Below are positions 17,140 to 28,100 of a stretch of 64,000 nucleotides of DNA, piece by piece. How positions within the stretch are numbered: the first letter of the stretch is position 1; the number at the start of each line of letters is the position of its first letter. Both the position numbers and the translations under genes were made by a program. Source of the stretch: Streptomyces pseudovenezuelae (GTDB taxonomy: Bacteria > Actinomycetota > Actinomycetes > Streptomycetales > Streptomycetaceae); the NCBI RefSeq assembly GCF_001513955.1, contig NZ_KQ948148.1, positions 735,905 to 799,904 on the forward strand, given 5' to 3'. A model generated the notes under the pieces. It searched no databases and had not been told where the DNA came from. It saw nothing but the letters and a program-made list of their open reading frames with translations.

Positions 17140-18804
17140 ATGACCGACGATCCGCACGACCTGACGTCCGGGCGGGAGGCCCAGGGCCCGCAGGCCTACG
17201 GCCGGGATGACGTGGTGGTCCGGTCGAAGTCCCGCGGTGCGGGTGAGCCGGCGGGTGGGCCGGGGGCCCGGGAGGCGGTCGGTCCGGTCGTCGGGCGGGA
17301 GGCGCAGGGCCCGGATGACGTGGCGGCCCCGTTGAAGTCCCGCGGTGCGAGTGCGCCGGTGCGTGAGTCCGGGACCGACGATCCGCACAGCCTGACGCCG
17401 GGCCCGGAGCCCCGCGGCCCGGAGGCGCATGGCCAGGATGATGTGGTGGCCCGCTCGACGTCCCGCGGTGCGAGTGAGTCGATGAGTGAGTCCGGGACCG
17501 ACGATCCGCACGACCTGACGTCCGACCCGGAGGCACATGGCCGCGATGACGTGGTGGTCCGGTCGAAGTCCCGCGGTGCGGGTGAGCCGGCGGGTGGGTC
17601 CGGAGCCGGGGAAGCGGTCGGTCCGGTCGCGGGGCGAGAGGCCCACTGCCCGGATGGCGGGGTGGCCCCGTCGAAGGCCCTCGGCGCGAGTGAATCGGCG
17701 GGTGGGCCAGGGGCCGGGGAGGCGGTCGGTCCGGTCGTGGGGCGGGAGGACCGCGGTCCGTTCGTCAGCCGGGAGGCCCACGGTCCGTTCGTCGGCCCGG
17801 AGGCCCGTCGCCCGGTGGGTGGCGCGTCGCTCCAGGCAGGGACCGACGGTGCCGTGCCCGAGGACCACCCCCCGGCACACGATCTGCAGACCCGCCTCAA
17901 GTCCTACGAAGGGCGCCCCGCCGCTGTCTCCGCCACCGGCAAGGACCCCGTCAACCTGCCCATGATCCGCCACTGGTGCGAAGCCCTGGGTGATGCCCAC
18001 CCGGCGTACACCGGCCCGGAGGCCATCGCCCCGCCCACCATGCTCCAGGCCTGGACGATGAGCGGCCTGGGCGGCCCTGGCGGCCTCGGCGGACACACCG
18101 GACGTGCCCAGGCGTACGACGAACTCCTCGCGCTCCTGGACGCGTCGGGCTGCACCTCGGTCGTCGCCACCGACTGCGAGCAGGAGTATCTCCAGCCGTT
18201 GCGCCCCGGCGACGAGATCACCTTCGACACGGTCATCGAGTCGGTCTCCGAGCGCAAGACCACCAGGCTCGGTACCGGCCACTTCGTCACGACCCGTACC
18301 GACGTCCGCGTGGGCGAGACCCTCGTAGGCACCCACCGTTTCCGCATCCTCAAGTACGCGCCCGCACAAGCGAGGAAGACCCCTCCCCGGCCCCGCCCCG
18401 TCGTCAACCGCGACAACGCCGGCTTCTGGGAGGGCGTCGAACGGCACCGGCTCCTCATCCAGCGCTGCACCGCCTGCGCGGCCCTCCGCTTCCCGTGGCT
18501 GCCTGGCTGCGCCCACTGCGGCGGCCCCGACTGGGACACGGTCGAGGCGAGCGGAGAGGGGACCGTCTACTCGTACGTCGTCATGCACCACCCGCCCTTC
18601 CCGGCCTTCGACCCTCCCTACGCCGTCGTGCTCGTCGAACTCGCGGAGGGCGTGCGGATGATCAGCAACGTGGTCGGGACGCCGTACGACAAGGTGCGGA
18701 TCGGGATGCCGGTACGGCTTGCCTTCCAGTCGTACGACGGTGACCTCACCCTTCCGGTCTTCCGCGCCGCCGAGAGGGACGTCGCCGAGGAGGCCGCCGT
18801 ATGA
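17140..18804 (+). CDS. ChsH2-like protein: MaoC-like N domain plus DUF35 OB-fold, with repeat-rich N-terminal extension
   Basis: 554 residues from an ATG with AAGGAGG seven bases upstream. Residues about 1-245 are imperfect repeats of TDDPHDLTSG, DDVVVRSKSRGAGEPAGG and GAGEAVGPV blocks, charged and probably disordered. The conserved part starts near DLQTRLKSYEGRP: a hot-dog MaoC-like domain (about 250-400), then a DUF35 domain with a zinc ribbon (CTACAALRFPWLPGCAHC) and OB fold. In mycobacteria ChsH2 pairs with ChsH1 as hydratase and its DUF35 part binds the Ltp2 aldolase. It overlaps the next gene by ATGA. Confidence 0.85.
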   Translation: MTDDPHDLTSGREAQGPQAYGRDDVVVRSKSRGAGEPAGGPGAREAVGPVVGREAQGPDDVAAPLKSRGASAPVRESGTDDPHSLTPGPEPRGPEAHGQDDVVARSTSRGASESMSESGTDDPHDLTSDPEAHGRDDVVVRSKSRGAGEPAGGSGAGEAVGPVAGREAHCPDGGVAPSKALGASESAGGPGAGEAVGPVVGREDRGPFVSREAHGPFVGPEARRPVGGASLQAGTDGAVPEDHPPAHDLQTRLKSYEGRPAAVSATGKDPVNLPMIRHWCEALGDAHPAYTGPEAIAPPTMLQAWTMSGLGGPGGLGGHTGRAQAYDELLALLDASGCTSVVATDCEQEYLQPLRPGDEITFDTVIESVSERKTTRLGTGHFVTTRTDVRVGETLVGTHRFRILKYAPAQARKTPPRPRPVVNRDNAGFWEGVERHRLLIQRCTACAALRFPWLPGCAHCGGPDWDTVEASGEGTVYSYVVMHHPPFPAFDPPYAVVLVELAEGVRMISNVVGTPYDKVRIGMPVRLAFQSYDGDLTLPVFRAAERDVAEEAAV

Positions 18805-19190
18805 GAACGGGCGACGCGCTGCCACCCCTGGAGATCCCGATCACCCGCACCCTGATCGTCGCGGGCGCGATCGCCTCCCGGGACTACCAGGACGTGCACC
18901 ACGACCCGGAGTCGGCCCGGCAGAAGGGCTCCCCGGACATCTTCATGAACATCCTGACGACGAACGGCCTGGTGGGGCGCTACATCACCGACCACTTCGG
19001 CCCGCGGACCGTGCTCAAGAAGGTGGCCATCAGGCTGGGCGCGCCCAACTACCCCGGCGACACCATGGTGCTGAGCGGGACCGTGGAGACCGTCGAAGGC
19101 ACCACCGCGACGGTCCGGATCGTCGGATCCAACGGCATCGGCAACCACGTGACGGGGACGGTCACCTTCTCCCTGAAGGACGCCGAATGA
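18801..19190 (+). CDS. MaoC-like hydratase (ChsH1-like)
   Basis: 129 residues. A single hot-dog fold with DYQDVHHDPESA, the hydratase-2 region that carries the catalytic Asp/His pair. It overlaps both neighbours by four bases (ATGA), so it is translationally coupled and probably forms a heteromer with the upstream ChsH2-like protein, whose hot-dog domain lacks such an obvious motif. Expected activity: hydration of an enoyl-CoA. The true substrate is unknown. Confidence 0.85.
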   Translation: MRTGDALPPLEIPITRTLIVAGAIASRDYQDVHHDPESARQKGSPDIFMNILTTNGLVGRYITDHFGPRTVLKKVAIRLGAPNYPGDTMVLSGTVETVEGTTATVRIVGSNGIGNHVTGTVTFSLKDAE

Positions 19191-20353
19191 GCACACGCGC
19201 GCGTGACCGGCTCGGCGGCCTGGCCGCGATCGCCGGCGTCGGGGCCACGGAGTTCTCCAAGGACTCCGGCCGCAGCGAACTGCGCCTGGCCGCCGAGGCG
19301 GTCCGCGCGGCGCTCGACGACGCCGGGCTCACCGCGGCCGACGTGGACGGCATGGTCACCTTCACCATGGACACCAGCCCGGAGATCACCGTCGCCCAGG
19401 CCTGCGGGATCGGCGAGCTGTCCTTCTTCTCCCGCGTCCACTACGGCGGCGGCGCGGCCTGCGCGACCGTCCAGCAGGCGGCGCTCGCGATCGCGGCGGG
19501 CGTGGCCGAGGTCGTGGTCTGCTACCGCGCCTTCAACGAACGCTCCGGCCGCCGTTTCGGCTCCGGCGTTCAGCACCGCGAGCCCTCCGCCGAGGGAGCC
19601 GCCCTCGGCTGGCCCCTGCCCTTCGGCCTGCTCACCCCCGCCTCCTGGGTGGCGATGGCCGCCCAGCGCTATCTGCACACCCACGGCCTCGGTCCGGAGG
19701 CCTTCGGGCAGGTGGCGGTGACCGGCCGCGCGTACGCCGCCACCAACCCGGCCGCCTGGTTCCACGGCCGCCCCATCACCCTCGCCGACCACGCGTCCTC
19801 CCGCTGGATCGTCGAGCCGCTCAGGCTCCTGGACTGCTGCCAGGAGACCGACGGCGGCCAGGCGATCATCGTCACCTCGCTCGCACGCGCGCGTGACCTC
19901 CCGAACCCGCCCGCCGTCATCACGGCCGCCGCCCAGGGCGCGGGCCGCGCCCAGGAGCAGATGACCAGCTTCTACCGCGACGACCTCACCGGTCTCCCCG
20001 AGATGAACGTCGTCGCCCGCCAGCTGTGGCGGACCTCGGGCCTGGCCCCCGAGGACATCGACGTGGCGATCCTGTACGACCACTTCACCCCGTTCGTCCT
20101 GATGCAGCTGGAGGAGTTCGGCTTCTGCGGGCGTGGCGAGGCCGCGGACTTCGTACGCCGGGCCGCGCTCCCCCTCAACACCCACGGGGGCCAGCTGGGC
20201 GAGGCCTACCTCCACGGGATGAACGGCATCGCGGAAGCCGTACGACAACTGCGGGGGACGGCCGTGAACCAGGTGCCGGAGGCGGGGCGGGTGCTGGTGA
20301 CGGCGGGGACGGGGGTACCCACGTCCGGGCTGGTGCTCACCGTGGACGGGTAG
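19187..20353 (+). CDS. Thiolase-fold lipid-transfer protein / Ltp2-like aldolase
   Basis: 388 residues, thiolase superfamily, SCP-x/Ltp branch: AIAGVGATEFSKDSGRS at the start, VHYGGGAACATVQQA in the middle and HTHGGQLGEAYLHGMNG near the end. In steroid catabolism Ltp2 cleaves the hydroxylated side-chain CoA thioester as an aldolase, bound to the DUF35 domain of ChsH2; the three-gene order here matches that complex. No other steroid-ring genes lie in the window, so the natural substrate may be another branched acyl-CoA. Confidence 0.85.
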   Translation: MSTRARDRLGGLAAIAGVGATEFSKDSGRSELRLAAEAVRAALDDAGLTAADVDGMVTFTMDTSPEITVAQACGIGELSFFSRVHYGGGAACATVQQAALAIAAGVAEVVVCYRAFNERSGRRFGSGVQHREPSAEGAALGWPLPFGLLTPASWVAMAAQRYLHTHGLGPEAFGQVAVTGRAYAATNPAAWFHGRPITLADHASSRWIVEPLRLLDCCQETDGGQAIIVTSLARARDLPNPPAVITAAAQGAGRAQEQMTSFYRDDLTGLPEMNVVARQLWRTSGLAPEDIDVAILYDHFTPFVLMQLEEFGFCGRGEAADFVRRAALPLNTHGGQLGEAYLHGMNGIAEAVRQLRGTAVNQVPEAGRVLVTAGTGVPTSGLVLTVDG

Positions 20354-20514
20354 CCCTCAGACGGGTAGCCCCCAGGGGTGATCCCGCAGTAGACGGGCCC
20401 TGCTCGTCCACCTTCAGGAGGTGCAGTCAGCCCCACTTCTACAACCTGAGGGGGAGTCCTCTTCGGGACCTGTGGCCGATGAGCGGGGGGTGGTCGCGAA
20501 TCTAGCGTGGAGCC

Positions 20515-21072
20515 ATGACCACACCCGTCTGCACCAGCGCTTCGAAGGCCGCCGTACCGGCGACGCAGACCCTCGCGTACCCCTCGTTCGCCTCGTACGT
20601 GAAGGCCCGCCAGCCGGTGCTGCTGCGTACCGCCCGGTCGCTGACCGCGAACCCGAGCGACGCCGAGGACCTGCTGCAGACCGCCCTGACCAAGACCTAC
20701 GTCGCCTGGGAGCGCATCGAGGACCACCGGGCCCTCGACGGATACGTGCGCCGGGCCCTGCTGAACACCCGCACCTCGCAGTGGCGCAAGCGCAAGGTCG
20801 ACGAGTTCGCGACCGACGAGATCCCCGAGCCCGAACCCGTGCCCGGCGGCGACGACCCCGCCGAGCAGCAGGCGCTGCACGACGCCATGTGGCGGGCGAT
20901 CATGAAGCTGCCGGCCCGGCAGCGGGCCATGGTCGTCCTCAGGTATTACGAGGACCTCAGCGAGGTGCAGACGGCCGAGGTGCTCGGGGTCTCCGTCGGC
21001 ACCGTGAAGTCGGCGGTGTCGCGGGCGCTGGGCAAGCTCCGCGAGGACCCCGAGCTGGTGCTCGCCCGCTAG
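20515..21072 (+). CDS. SigE-family ECF RNA polymerase sigma factor
   Basis: 185 residues. Sigma region 2 (LTANPSDAEDLLQTALTKTYVAWERI) and region 4 (QRAMVVLRYYEDLSEVQTAEVLGVSVGTVKSAVSRALGKL, about 130-170) are clear. This actinobacterial SigE-like group often has no adjacent anti-sigma factor, and none is seen here. It stands alone between two operons on the same strand. Confidence 0.92.
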   Translation: MTTPVCTSASKAAVPATQTLAYPSFASYVKARQPVLLRTARSLTANPSDAEDLLQTALTKTYVAWERIEDHRALDGYVRRALLNTRTSQWRKRKVDEFATDEIPEPEPVPGGDDPAEQQALHDAMWRAIMKLPARQRAMVVLRYYEDLSEVQTAEVLGVSVGTVKSAVSRALGKLREDPELVLAR

Positions 21073-21203
21073 GAGCGGCCAGGCGCGGCCCCCGTCAGGA
21101 GCAGCCAGGCACAGCTGGGAACAGCCAGGAACACCGGGGAACCGTGGGTGACGGCCGGCCGTTGTGAGGGCATCGTGACGTGATCGATCGCCCGGCTCTA
21201 GTG

Positions 21204-21221
21204 ACATACCGCGCGGTATGT
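21204..21221 (+). promoter_or_regulatory. Perfect 18-bp palindrome, probable TetR-type operator
   Basis: ACATACCGCGCGGTATGT is its own reverse complement and lies about 60 bp upstream of the acyl-CoA ligase start. Size and symmetry fit a TetR-family operator. No TetR gene is adjacent; the nearest is at 24373. Confidence 0.65.
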
Positions 21222-21279
21222 GCGCAGAATCGGCGCAACCCTTACTACCGCGTAGGCAATGTCGCCCCGGGAGGACGCC

Positions 21280-22938
<1,659 letters not shown>

Positions 22939-22967
22939 CCACAGCGCCGGGAGACCCGGAGGACATG

Positions 22968-23009
22968 GCGGTCAGGGCGCCCTGAACGAGAACCGGGGGC
23001 CCTGACCGC
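22968..23009. terminator. Bidirectional terminator hairpin
   Basis: GCGGTCAGGGC and GCCCTGACCGC form a perfect 11-bp stem between the converging fadD and MFS genes. Confidence 0.7.
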
Positions 23010-23042
23010 CGTACCGTGTCCGTCCTCGCCGTACCGCATTTG

Positions 23043-24236
23043 TCATCGCCGTACCGAAGTGGCGATCCAGCCCAGCGTGAGCCAGACCCCCGCCACCGCG
23101 CACACCCCGCCCCAGCCCCACCATCCGTACGCCGACCCCGCCAGTGCGGACGCCGTCGCGCCGCCCGCGAACCCGGCCACGACATACGCCGTGTTGGCGG
23201 TGGCCGGGGTCGAGGTCGTCGTCAGGGCGAGGGTCTGGTTGGCGACGTGGGAGGCGACCAGGGCCGCGTGGACGGCGATCGCCGCGACGAACAGGGCCCA
23301 CATGACGTGTCCGCCGAGCCAGAACAGCGGTACGGACACGGCCGCGAGCAGATACGCCGACCGTACGACCCTGGCGGCGCCGAAGCGGTCCACGAACCCG
23401 CCGGCCAGTGGCGCCACGACGCTCGCGGCCAGCCCGAAGAGGCCGAAGAGCCCGGCGGTCGCGGTCGACAGGCCGTACCCAGGGCCGGTCAGCAGGAGGG
23501 CCAGCGAGGTCCACAGCGCGCTCCAGGCGCCGTACATCCCTGCCTGCCGCACGCACGCGCGCCACAGGTCGGGCGAGCGGCGCACGACGGACGGCAGGGT
23601 GGTCAGGCCCGAGAAGAGCGGGCCGGAGCGGCGCGTCCGTTCCGCCGGCAGGGCGTACGCCGTCGCGAGCCCGAGGACGGCCGTCAGGGCGGCCGCGCCC
23701 ACGAACACCACCCGCCAGCCGAAGGCCTGTCCGATCAGCCCGCCGAGCACCCGGGCCGCGACGACCCCGGTGAACAGGCCGGCGATGACGGCAGCGACAT
23801 GGCGGGCCCGGCGGTCGGCGGGGGCCCGCTGGGCGACCAGCGGGACCAGCAGCTGGGGGACGACGGTGGCCGCGGAGGCGACCAGGACAGCGGCGGCGAG
23901 GGCGGTGGTGCCGGTGGCGAGCGCGGCGGCGGTCAGGGCCGCGGTGGTCACGAGCGAGAGGGCGGCGACCAGGCGCCGCCGGTTCACGCTGTCGCCGAGC
24001 GGCGCGAAGACGAGCAGGCCGAAGGCGTAGCCGAACTGCGCGACCGAGGCGACCCAGGCCACCGCGGCGGGGGTCGAGCCGTAGTCGCGGGCGATGAGGG
24101 GGAGCAGCGGGGCCGCGAGATAGATGTTGGCGGCCGTGACGGCGGTGCAGACGGCGATGAGGACGAGGAGGAGCGAATCCGCGCGCCGGGCGGGGGCCTG
24201 GGTGGACCGTCCGGTGGTGACGGTTGCTGTCGGCAT
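23043..24236 (-). CDS. MFS transporter
   Basis: 397 residues, about twelve membrane helices, with FAPLGDSVNRRRLVAALS as the loop 2-3 signature. It is divergent from a TetR gene across a 136-bp region with palindromes, so it is almost certainly that regulator's target. An exporter of small toxic compounds is likely; substrate unknown. Confidence 0.87.
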   Translation of the reverse strand: MPTATVTTGRSTQAPARRADSLLLVLIAVCTAVTAANIYLAAPLLPLIARDYGSTPAAVAWVASVAQFGYAFGLLVFAPLGDSVNRRRLVAALSLVTTAALTAAALATGTTALAAAVLVASAATVVPQLLVPLVAQRAPADRRARHVAAVIAGLFTGVVAARVLGGLIGQAFGWRVVFVGAAALTAVLGLATAYALPAERTRRSGPLFSGLTTLPSVVRRSPDLWRACVRQAGMYGAWSALWTSLALLLTGPGYGLSTATAGLFGLFGLAASVVAPLAGGFVDRFGAARVVRSAYLLAAVSVPLFWLGGHVMWALFVAAIAVHAALVASHVANQTLALTTTSTPATANTAYVVAGFAGGATASALAGSAYGWWGWGGVCAVAGVWLTLGWIATSVRR

Positions 24237-24266
24237 GACCGGGGGACCCTTCGAGTCAGGTCTAAC

Positions 24267-24342
24267 AACTAACTGGTTGGTTGGTCGAACGGCTCAACAG
24301 TCTGGGAAGGCTTCCCATTCCCTGTCAACCAAATAGTTGGTT
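24267..24342. promoter_or_regulatory. Paired operator-like palindromes between MFS and tetR
   Basis: AACTAACTGGTTGGTT (24267-24282) and AACCAAATAGTTGGTT (24327-24342) are near-identical dyads with AACCAA/TTGGTT half-sites. Between them lies TGGGAAGGCTTCCCA (24303-24317), an inverted repeat with a one-base centre. The two dyads are likely TetR operators, one per divergent promoter. Confidence 0.6.
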
Positions 24343-24372
24343 ACTTGCCTGGCGTGCCCCTACCCTGGCCCC

Positions 24373-24957
24373 ATGGCAGCAACCAGGGACCCCGAGGCCA
24401 CCCGAGCCCGGATCTTCGAGGCGGCGGTCGCCGAGTTCGCCCGGCACGGCATCGCGGGCGCCCGCATCGACCGCATCGCGGCTCAGGCCAAGGCCAACAA
24501 GCAGCTGATCTACGCCTACTTCGGCAACAAGGCGGAACTGTTCACGAAGGTGCTGGGCAAGGCCATGCTCGACCTCGCGGTCGCCGTCCCGGTCGACCCG
24601 GACGACATCGAGAACTGGATCGACCGCCTCATGGACTACCACGAGGCCCACCCCGAGGTGCTGCGGCTGCTCTTCTGGGAGGGCCTGGAGTACGGCTCCG
24701 GCACCGAACTCCCCGACGAGGCCGAGCGCCAGGAGCACTACCGCCTCAAGGTCGAGACCCTCCGGGACGGCCAGGCCCGCGGTGTGGTCACCGACGCCAT
24801 CCCACCCCGCGACCTGCTGTTCCTGCTGATCGCCGTGGCCAACTGGGCCGCGGTGGTCCCGCAGATGAAGCGGATCCTGGTGGGTGGGGAGCCCGCGGAC
24901 CGGGAACGGCTACGGGCGTCGGTGCGAGAGGCGGCACGGCGGCTGGTGGCCGATTAG
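24373..24957 (+). CDS. TetR-family transcriptional regulator
   Basis: 194 residues starting MAATRDPEATRARIFEAAVA. The N-terminal helix-turn-helix is typical (GIAGARIDRIAAQAKANKQLIYAYFGNKAELF); the rest is the helical ligand domain. The frame extends upstream to 24337, but that part is atypical and covers the operator. It likely represses the divergent MFS gene and itself. Confidence 0.9.
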   Translation: MAATRDPEATRARIFEAAVAEFARHGIAGARIDRIAAQAKANKQLIYAYFGNKAELFTKVLGKAMLDLAVAVPVDPDDIENWIDRLMDYHEAHPEVLRLLFWEGLEYGSGTELPDEAERQEHYRLKVETLRDGQARGVVTDAIPPRDLLFLLIAVANWAAVVPQMKRILVGGEPADRERLRASVREAARRLVAD

Positions 24958-25087
24958 AGGTGTTGCGGGGCGCGGGGAAGGGCCGTTGGGGACGGGCGGA
25001 AGGGCCATTTGGGGGCCACTTGGGGGCGCGCGGAAGGCTTTTCAGGGGGGCGCGCAGGGGCTTTCGGGGGCGCGGGTAGGGGCTGTT

Positions 25088-25121
25088 AGGGGCGCGGGGA
25101 ACTGCGCGACCAGCCACGACG
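25088..25121. repeat. Streptomyces-type intergenic GC-rich repeat, copy 2
   Basis: AGGGGCGCGGGGAACTGCGC and the following 14 bases match 4023-4056 with two changes. It lies between the converging tetR and kinase-like genes, after about 110 bp of degenerate G-runs (24961-25087) that may be decayed copies. Confidence 0.7.
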
Positions 25122-25186
25122 GCGCCGCAGCCGCCGGACGACCCGCAACGCCCCCTCGGACGGCGCCTCAAGAACCGACGGCGCCC

Positions 25187-28100
25187 TCAGTTCGTCCCGA
25201 TCCTGGCCAGCAGATCCACGATCCGCGCCTGAACCTCCGCACTCGTCGACCGCTCGGCAAGGAACAGAACCGTCTCCCCGGACGCCAGCCGAGGCAGATC
25301 CGCCTGATCCACAGCCGCCGTGTACACCACCAACGGCGTCCGGTTCAGCTGCCCGTTCGCCCGCAACCAGTCCACGATCCCCGCCCTGCGCCGATGCACC
25401 TGCATGAGATCCATCACGACCAGGTTCGGCCTGAGCTGCCCCGCCAACGTCACCGCGTCCGCGTCGCTGGCCGCGCGGGCGACCTGCATCCCCCGCCGCT
25501 CCAGCGTCGCGGTCAGCGCCAGCGCGATCTCCGCGTGCTCCTCGATCAGCAGCACCCGCGGTGGGTGCTGCTCGGTGTCCCGGGGCGCCAGCGCCTTCAG
25601 CAGGACGGCGGGATCGGCGCCGTACGCCGCCTCCCGCGAGGCCTGGCCGAGCCCGGCGGTCACCATGATCGGCACCTCGGACGCCACCGCCGCCTGCCTG
25701 AGCGACTGGAGCGCGGTCCGCGTGATCGGCCCGGTGAGCGGGTCCACGAACAGCGCGGCCGGGAACGCCGCGATCTGCGCGTCGACCTCCTCGCGCGACT
25801 GCACGACGACGGGCCGGTACCCACGGTCGCTGAGCGCCTGCTGGGTCGTCACGTCCGGCGCGGGCCACACCAGCAGCCGCCGCGGGTTGTCCAGCGGCTC
25901 CGGGGGCAGTTCGTCGTCCATCGGCTGCGGCCGCGGGGTGTCCGGGATCTCGACGGCCCCACCGGGACCGTCCAGCGGTTCGGGCCCCTCGGCGGCGTTC
26001 TCGTCCGGTGCCCCTATGGCGTACGACCGCCCGGCCGCCTCGGTGGCGTGCGCGAGCCGCGACTGCCCGGCGAGCGACGGCTGCGGTGCCTGCGCCGGTG
26101 CGGACACCGCTTGCTCGGCCGCCGGACGCGTTCCCGTCTCCGGGGTCGCGGCGGCAGCGGGGTCGGGCCGGGTGCCGAGCTTGCGCCGCCGCCCCGACCC
26201 ACCGGACTGGTGCGGAGGAGGCGTGGCCGTCCCCGGCTGCTGCACCTGGGCCGCCTGCCGGGTGAACGGAACTCCCTGACCGAGGGTGCGCACGCTGATC
26301 GCCCGGCCCTGGGTGGAGTTCGGGTCGACGGGCGCGGCGGGTGCCACCGCGGCTTCGGCGGGCAGCGGCTGCGCCGACGGCGTGCCGGGCGGCGGAGCGG
26401 CCTGACCGGCTTCGGGAGCCTGCGCGGGCTGGGGCGCGGCCTGGTTCGGGGGTACGGCGGTGGCGGCGCCGTTCGCCGGTACGGGGACGCCGGCACCGGA
26501 GGCGTCGTGGCCACCGGGCCATGGCTGGGAAGCGGCCGGTGCCGGTGCCGGTGCCGGCACCTGTGCCTGGGGTGCCTCGGCGGGGAGCGGCATGCCGGGG
26601 GCCGGTGCGGGAAGGTCCGGGGCCGCGGGGAGCGGCGAGGCCGGGGCGGGTGCGGCCTGCGGGATCAGGCCGGCCTGTCCGGTCGCGTTCTGCACGGCGA
26701 CGCCCGGGAACTGGGCCGGCGGCACCGCGCCGGGGACCTGCTGGGCCGGTGCCGTAGGAACTCCCACGGGCACGGGCCGACCGGCGGCGGCTGCCGGGAC
26801 ACCCTGCCCGGACTGAGCCTGGGCCTGGGCCTGGGCCTGGGCTTGAGCCTGGACCCCCTGCGCGGGCGTACCGGCCGTCGCCTCCGCGGGCTGGGCCACG
26901 GCCCGTCGACGGCGGCCCGTCGGCGCGTTGGTGGGGTGCGGCTGCGGCGGGGTGTGGTCGTCGGCCTGGTCGTGCGGCACGGCATCGTGCCGGCCTTCGT
27001 CACCGTGAACGTCGGCGGGGTGGGGCTGCGCGAGGCCGTTGGCGGGAACGGGGGCCGGAGCCTGACCCGGGGCCTGGACCGGGCCGGGCACCTGCGCGTT
27101 CGCGGGGACCTGGGCCTGACCGGGTGCCGGAATCTGACCCGGCAGCAGTCCTTGACCGGGGACCGGCACCTGTCCCTGACTCGCCACCGGCACCTGTCCA
27201 GGAAGCGGCCCCTGTCCCGCGACCTGGCCCGGGATCTGCCCGTGGGCCTGTCCCGGAACCTGCCCCGGCACCGCAGCCTGTCCCTGTACTTGGCCCTGCC
27301 CCTGTCCCGGGACCGGAGCCTGCGCCTGAGCCTGCACCTGAGCCGGTCCCGTCGGGTCCGTGCCGTCGGCCGGTCGGTCCGCGTCGGCGGGCGGGAGGGC
27401 GAACACCGAGCGGGGGGCGGCCTCCTGCGCCGCCGCGCGCTCGGAGGCGGCCGCGAGGGCGCGCCGCCGCCGTCCGTCCTGCTGCGGTGTGCCGTCACCG
27501 GACGGGCCCTGCCCGGCGATCTGGAGCTGCCCCTGCGGCCGGCCCGCCTCGGCGGAGCCGCCCGCGGGCAACGCCGCCGGCAGCGCGTGCTGTTCGCCAC
27601 CGTCCTGCCGGGCCCGGTGCCCGGCGGGTACGGGCACGCCCTGCGGCGGCACGGTCCCGCCCAGGCCGGTGCCCGCGGCCGCGGAACCGGCGCCGTGCTC
27701 GGAGGCCATCACCACGGCGCCCTCGGCCACCCCGGCTTCGGCGCCCTCGGCACCTTCGGCGGGCCGCCCGCGGCGCCGCCCGGTACCGCCGGAGCCGTCC
27801 CCGTCGTCGCCGGAGGCCTGCGCCGGTACGGACACCTGCTGCTGGTCCTGCTCGCCCGCCGCCCGCCGCCTGCGCCGCCCGGTGGGCGCGACGGAGTCGT
27901 CGGTCCCGGAGGGGACGTCGGCGTCCAGGAAGGAGTCGGTGGAGGAGCGCCGGGCCCGCCGCCGTCCGCCGCCCTCGGCCGGGGCGCTCTCGACGGGGGC
28001 GCCCTCCTGGGGCCCGGCCTCCAGCGCGGCCGGACCGGGAACCGCGACGGCCCCCGCGCCACCGCCGATGGGCACTTCGAGGACGTACGCGCTGCCGCTC

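Noticed and set aside
17107-18825. Minus-strand open frame of 572 codons opposite the ChsH2-like gene
   Set aside because: The plus frame has the ribosome site, the zinc ribbon and the hot-dog domain; the minus frame only mirrors the repeats.
26820-26860. CRISPR-like or satellite repeat from the gcctgggcct runs
   Set aside because: These are codons of the Gln/Ala-rich linker of the kinase-like protein, without spacers.
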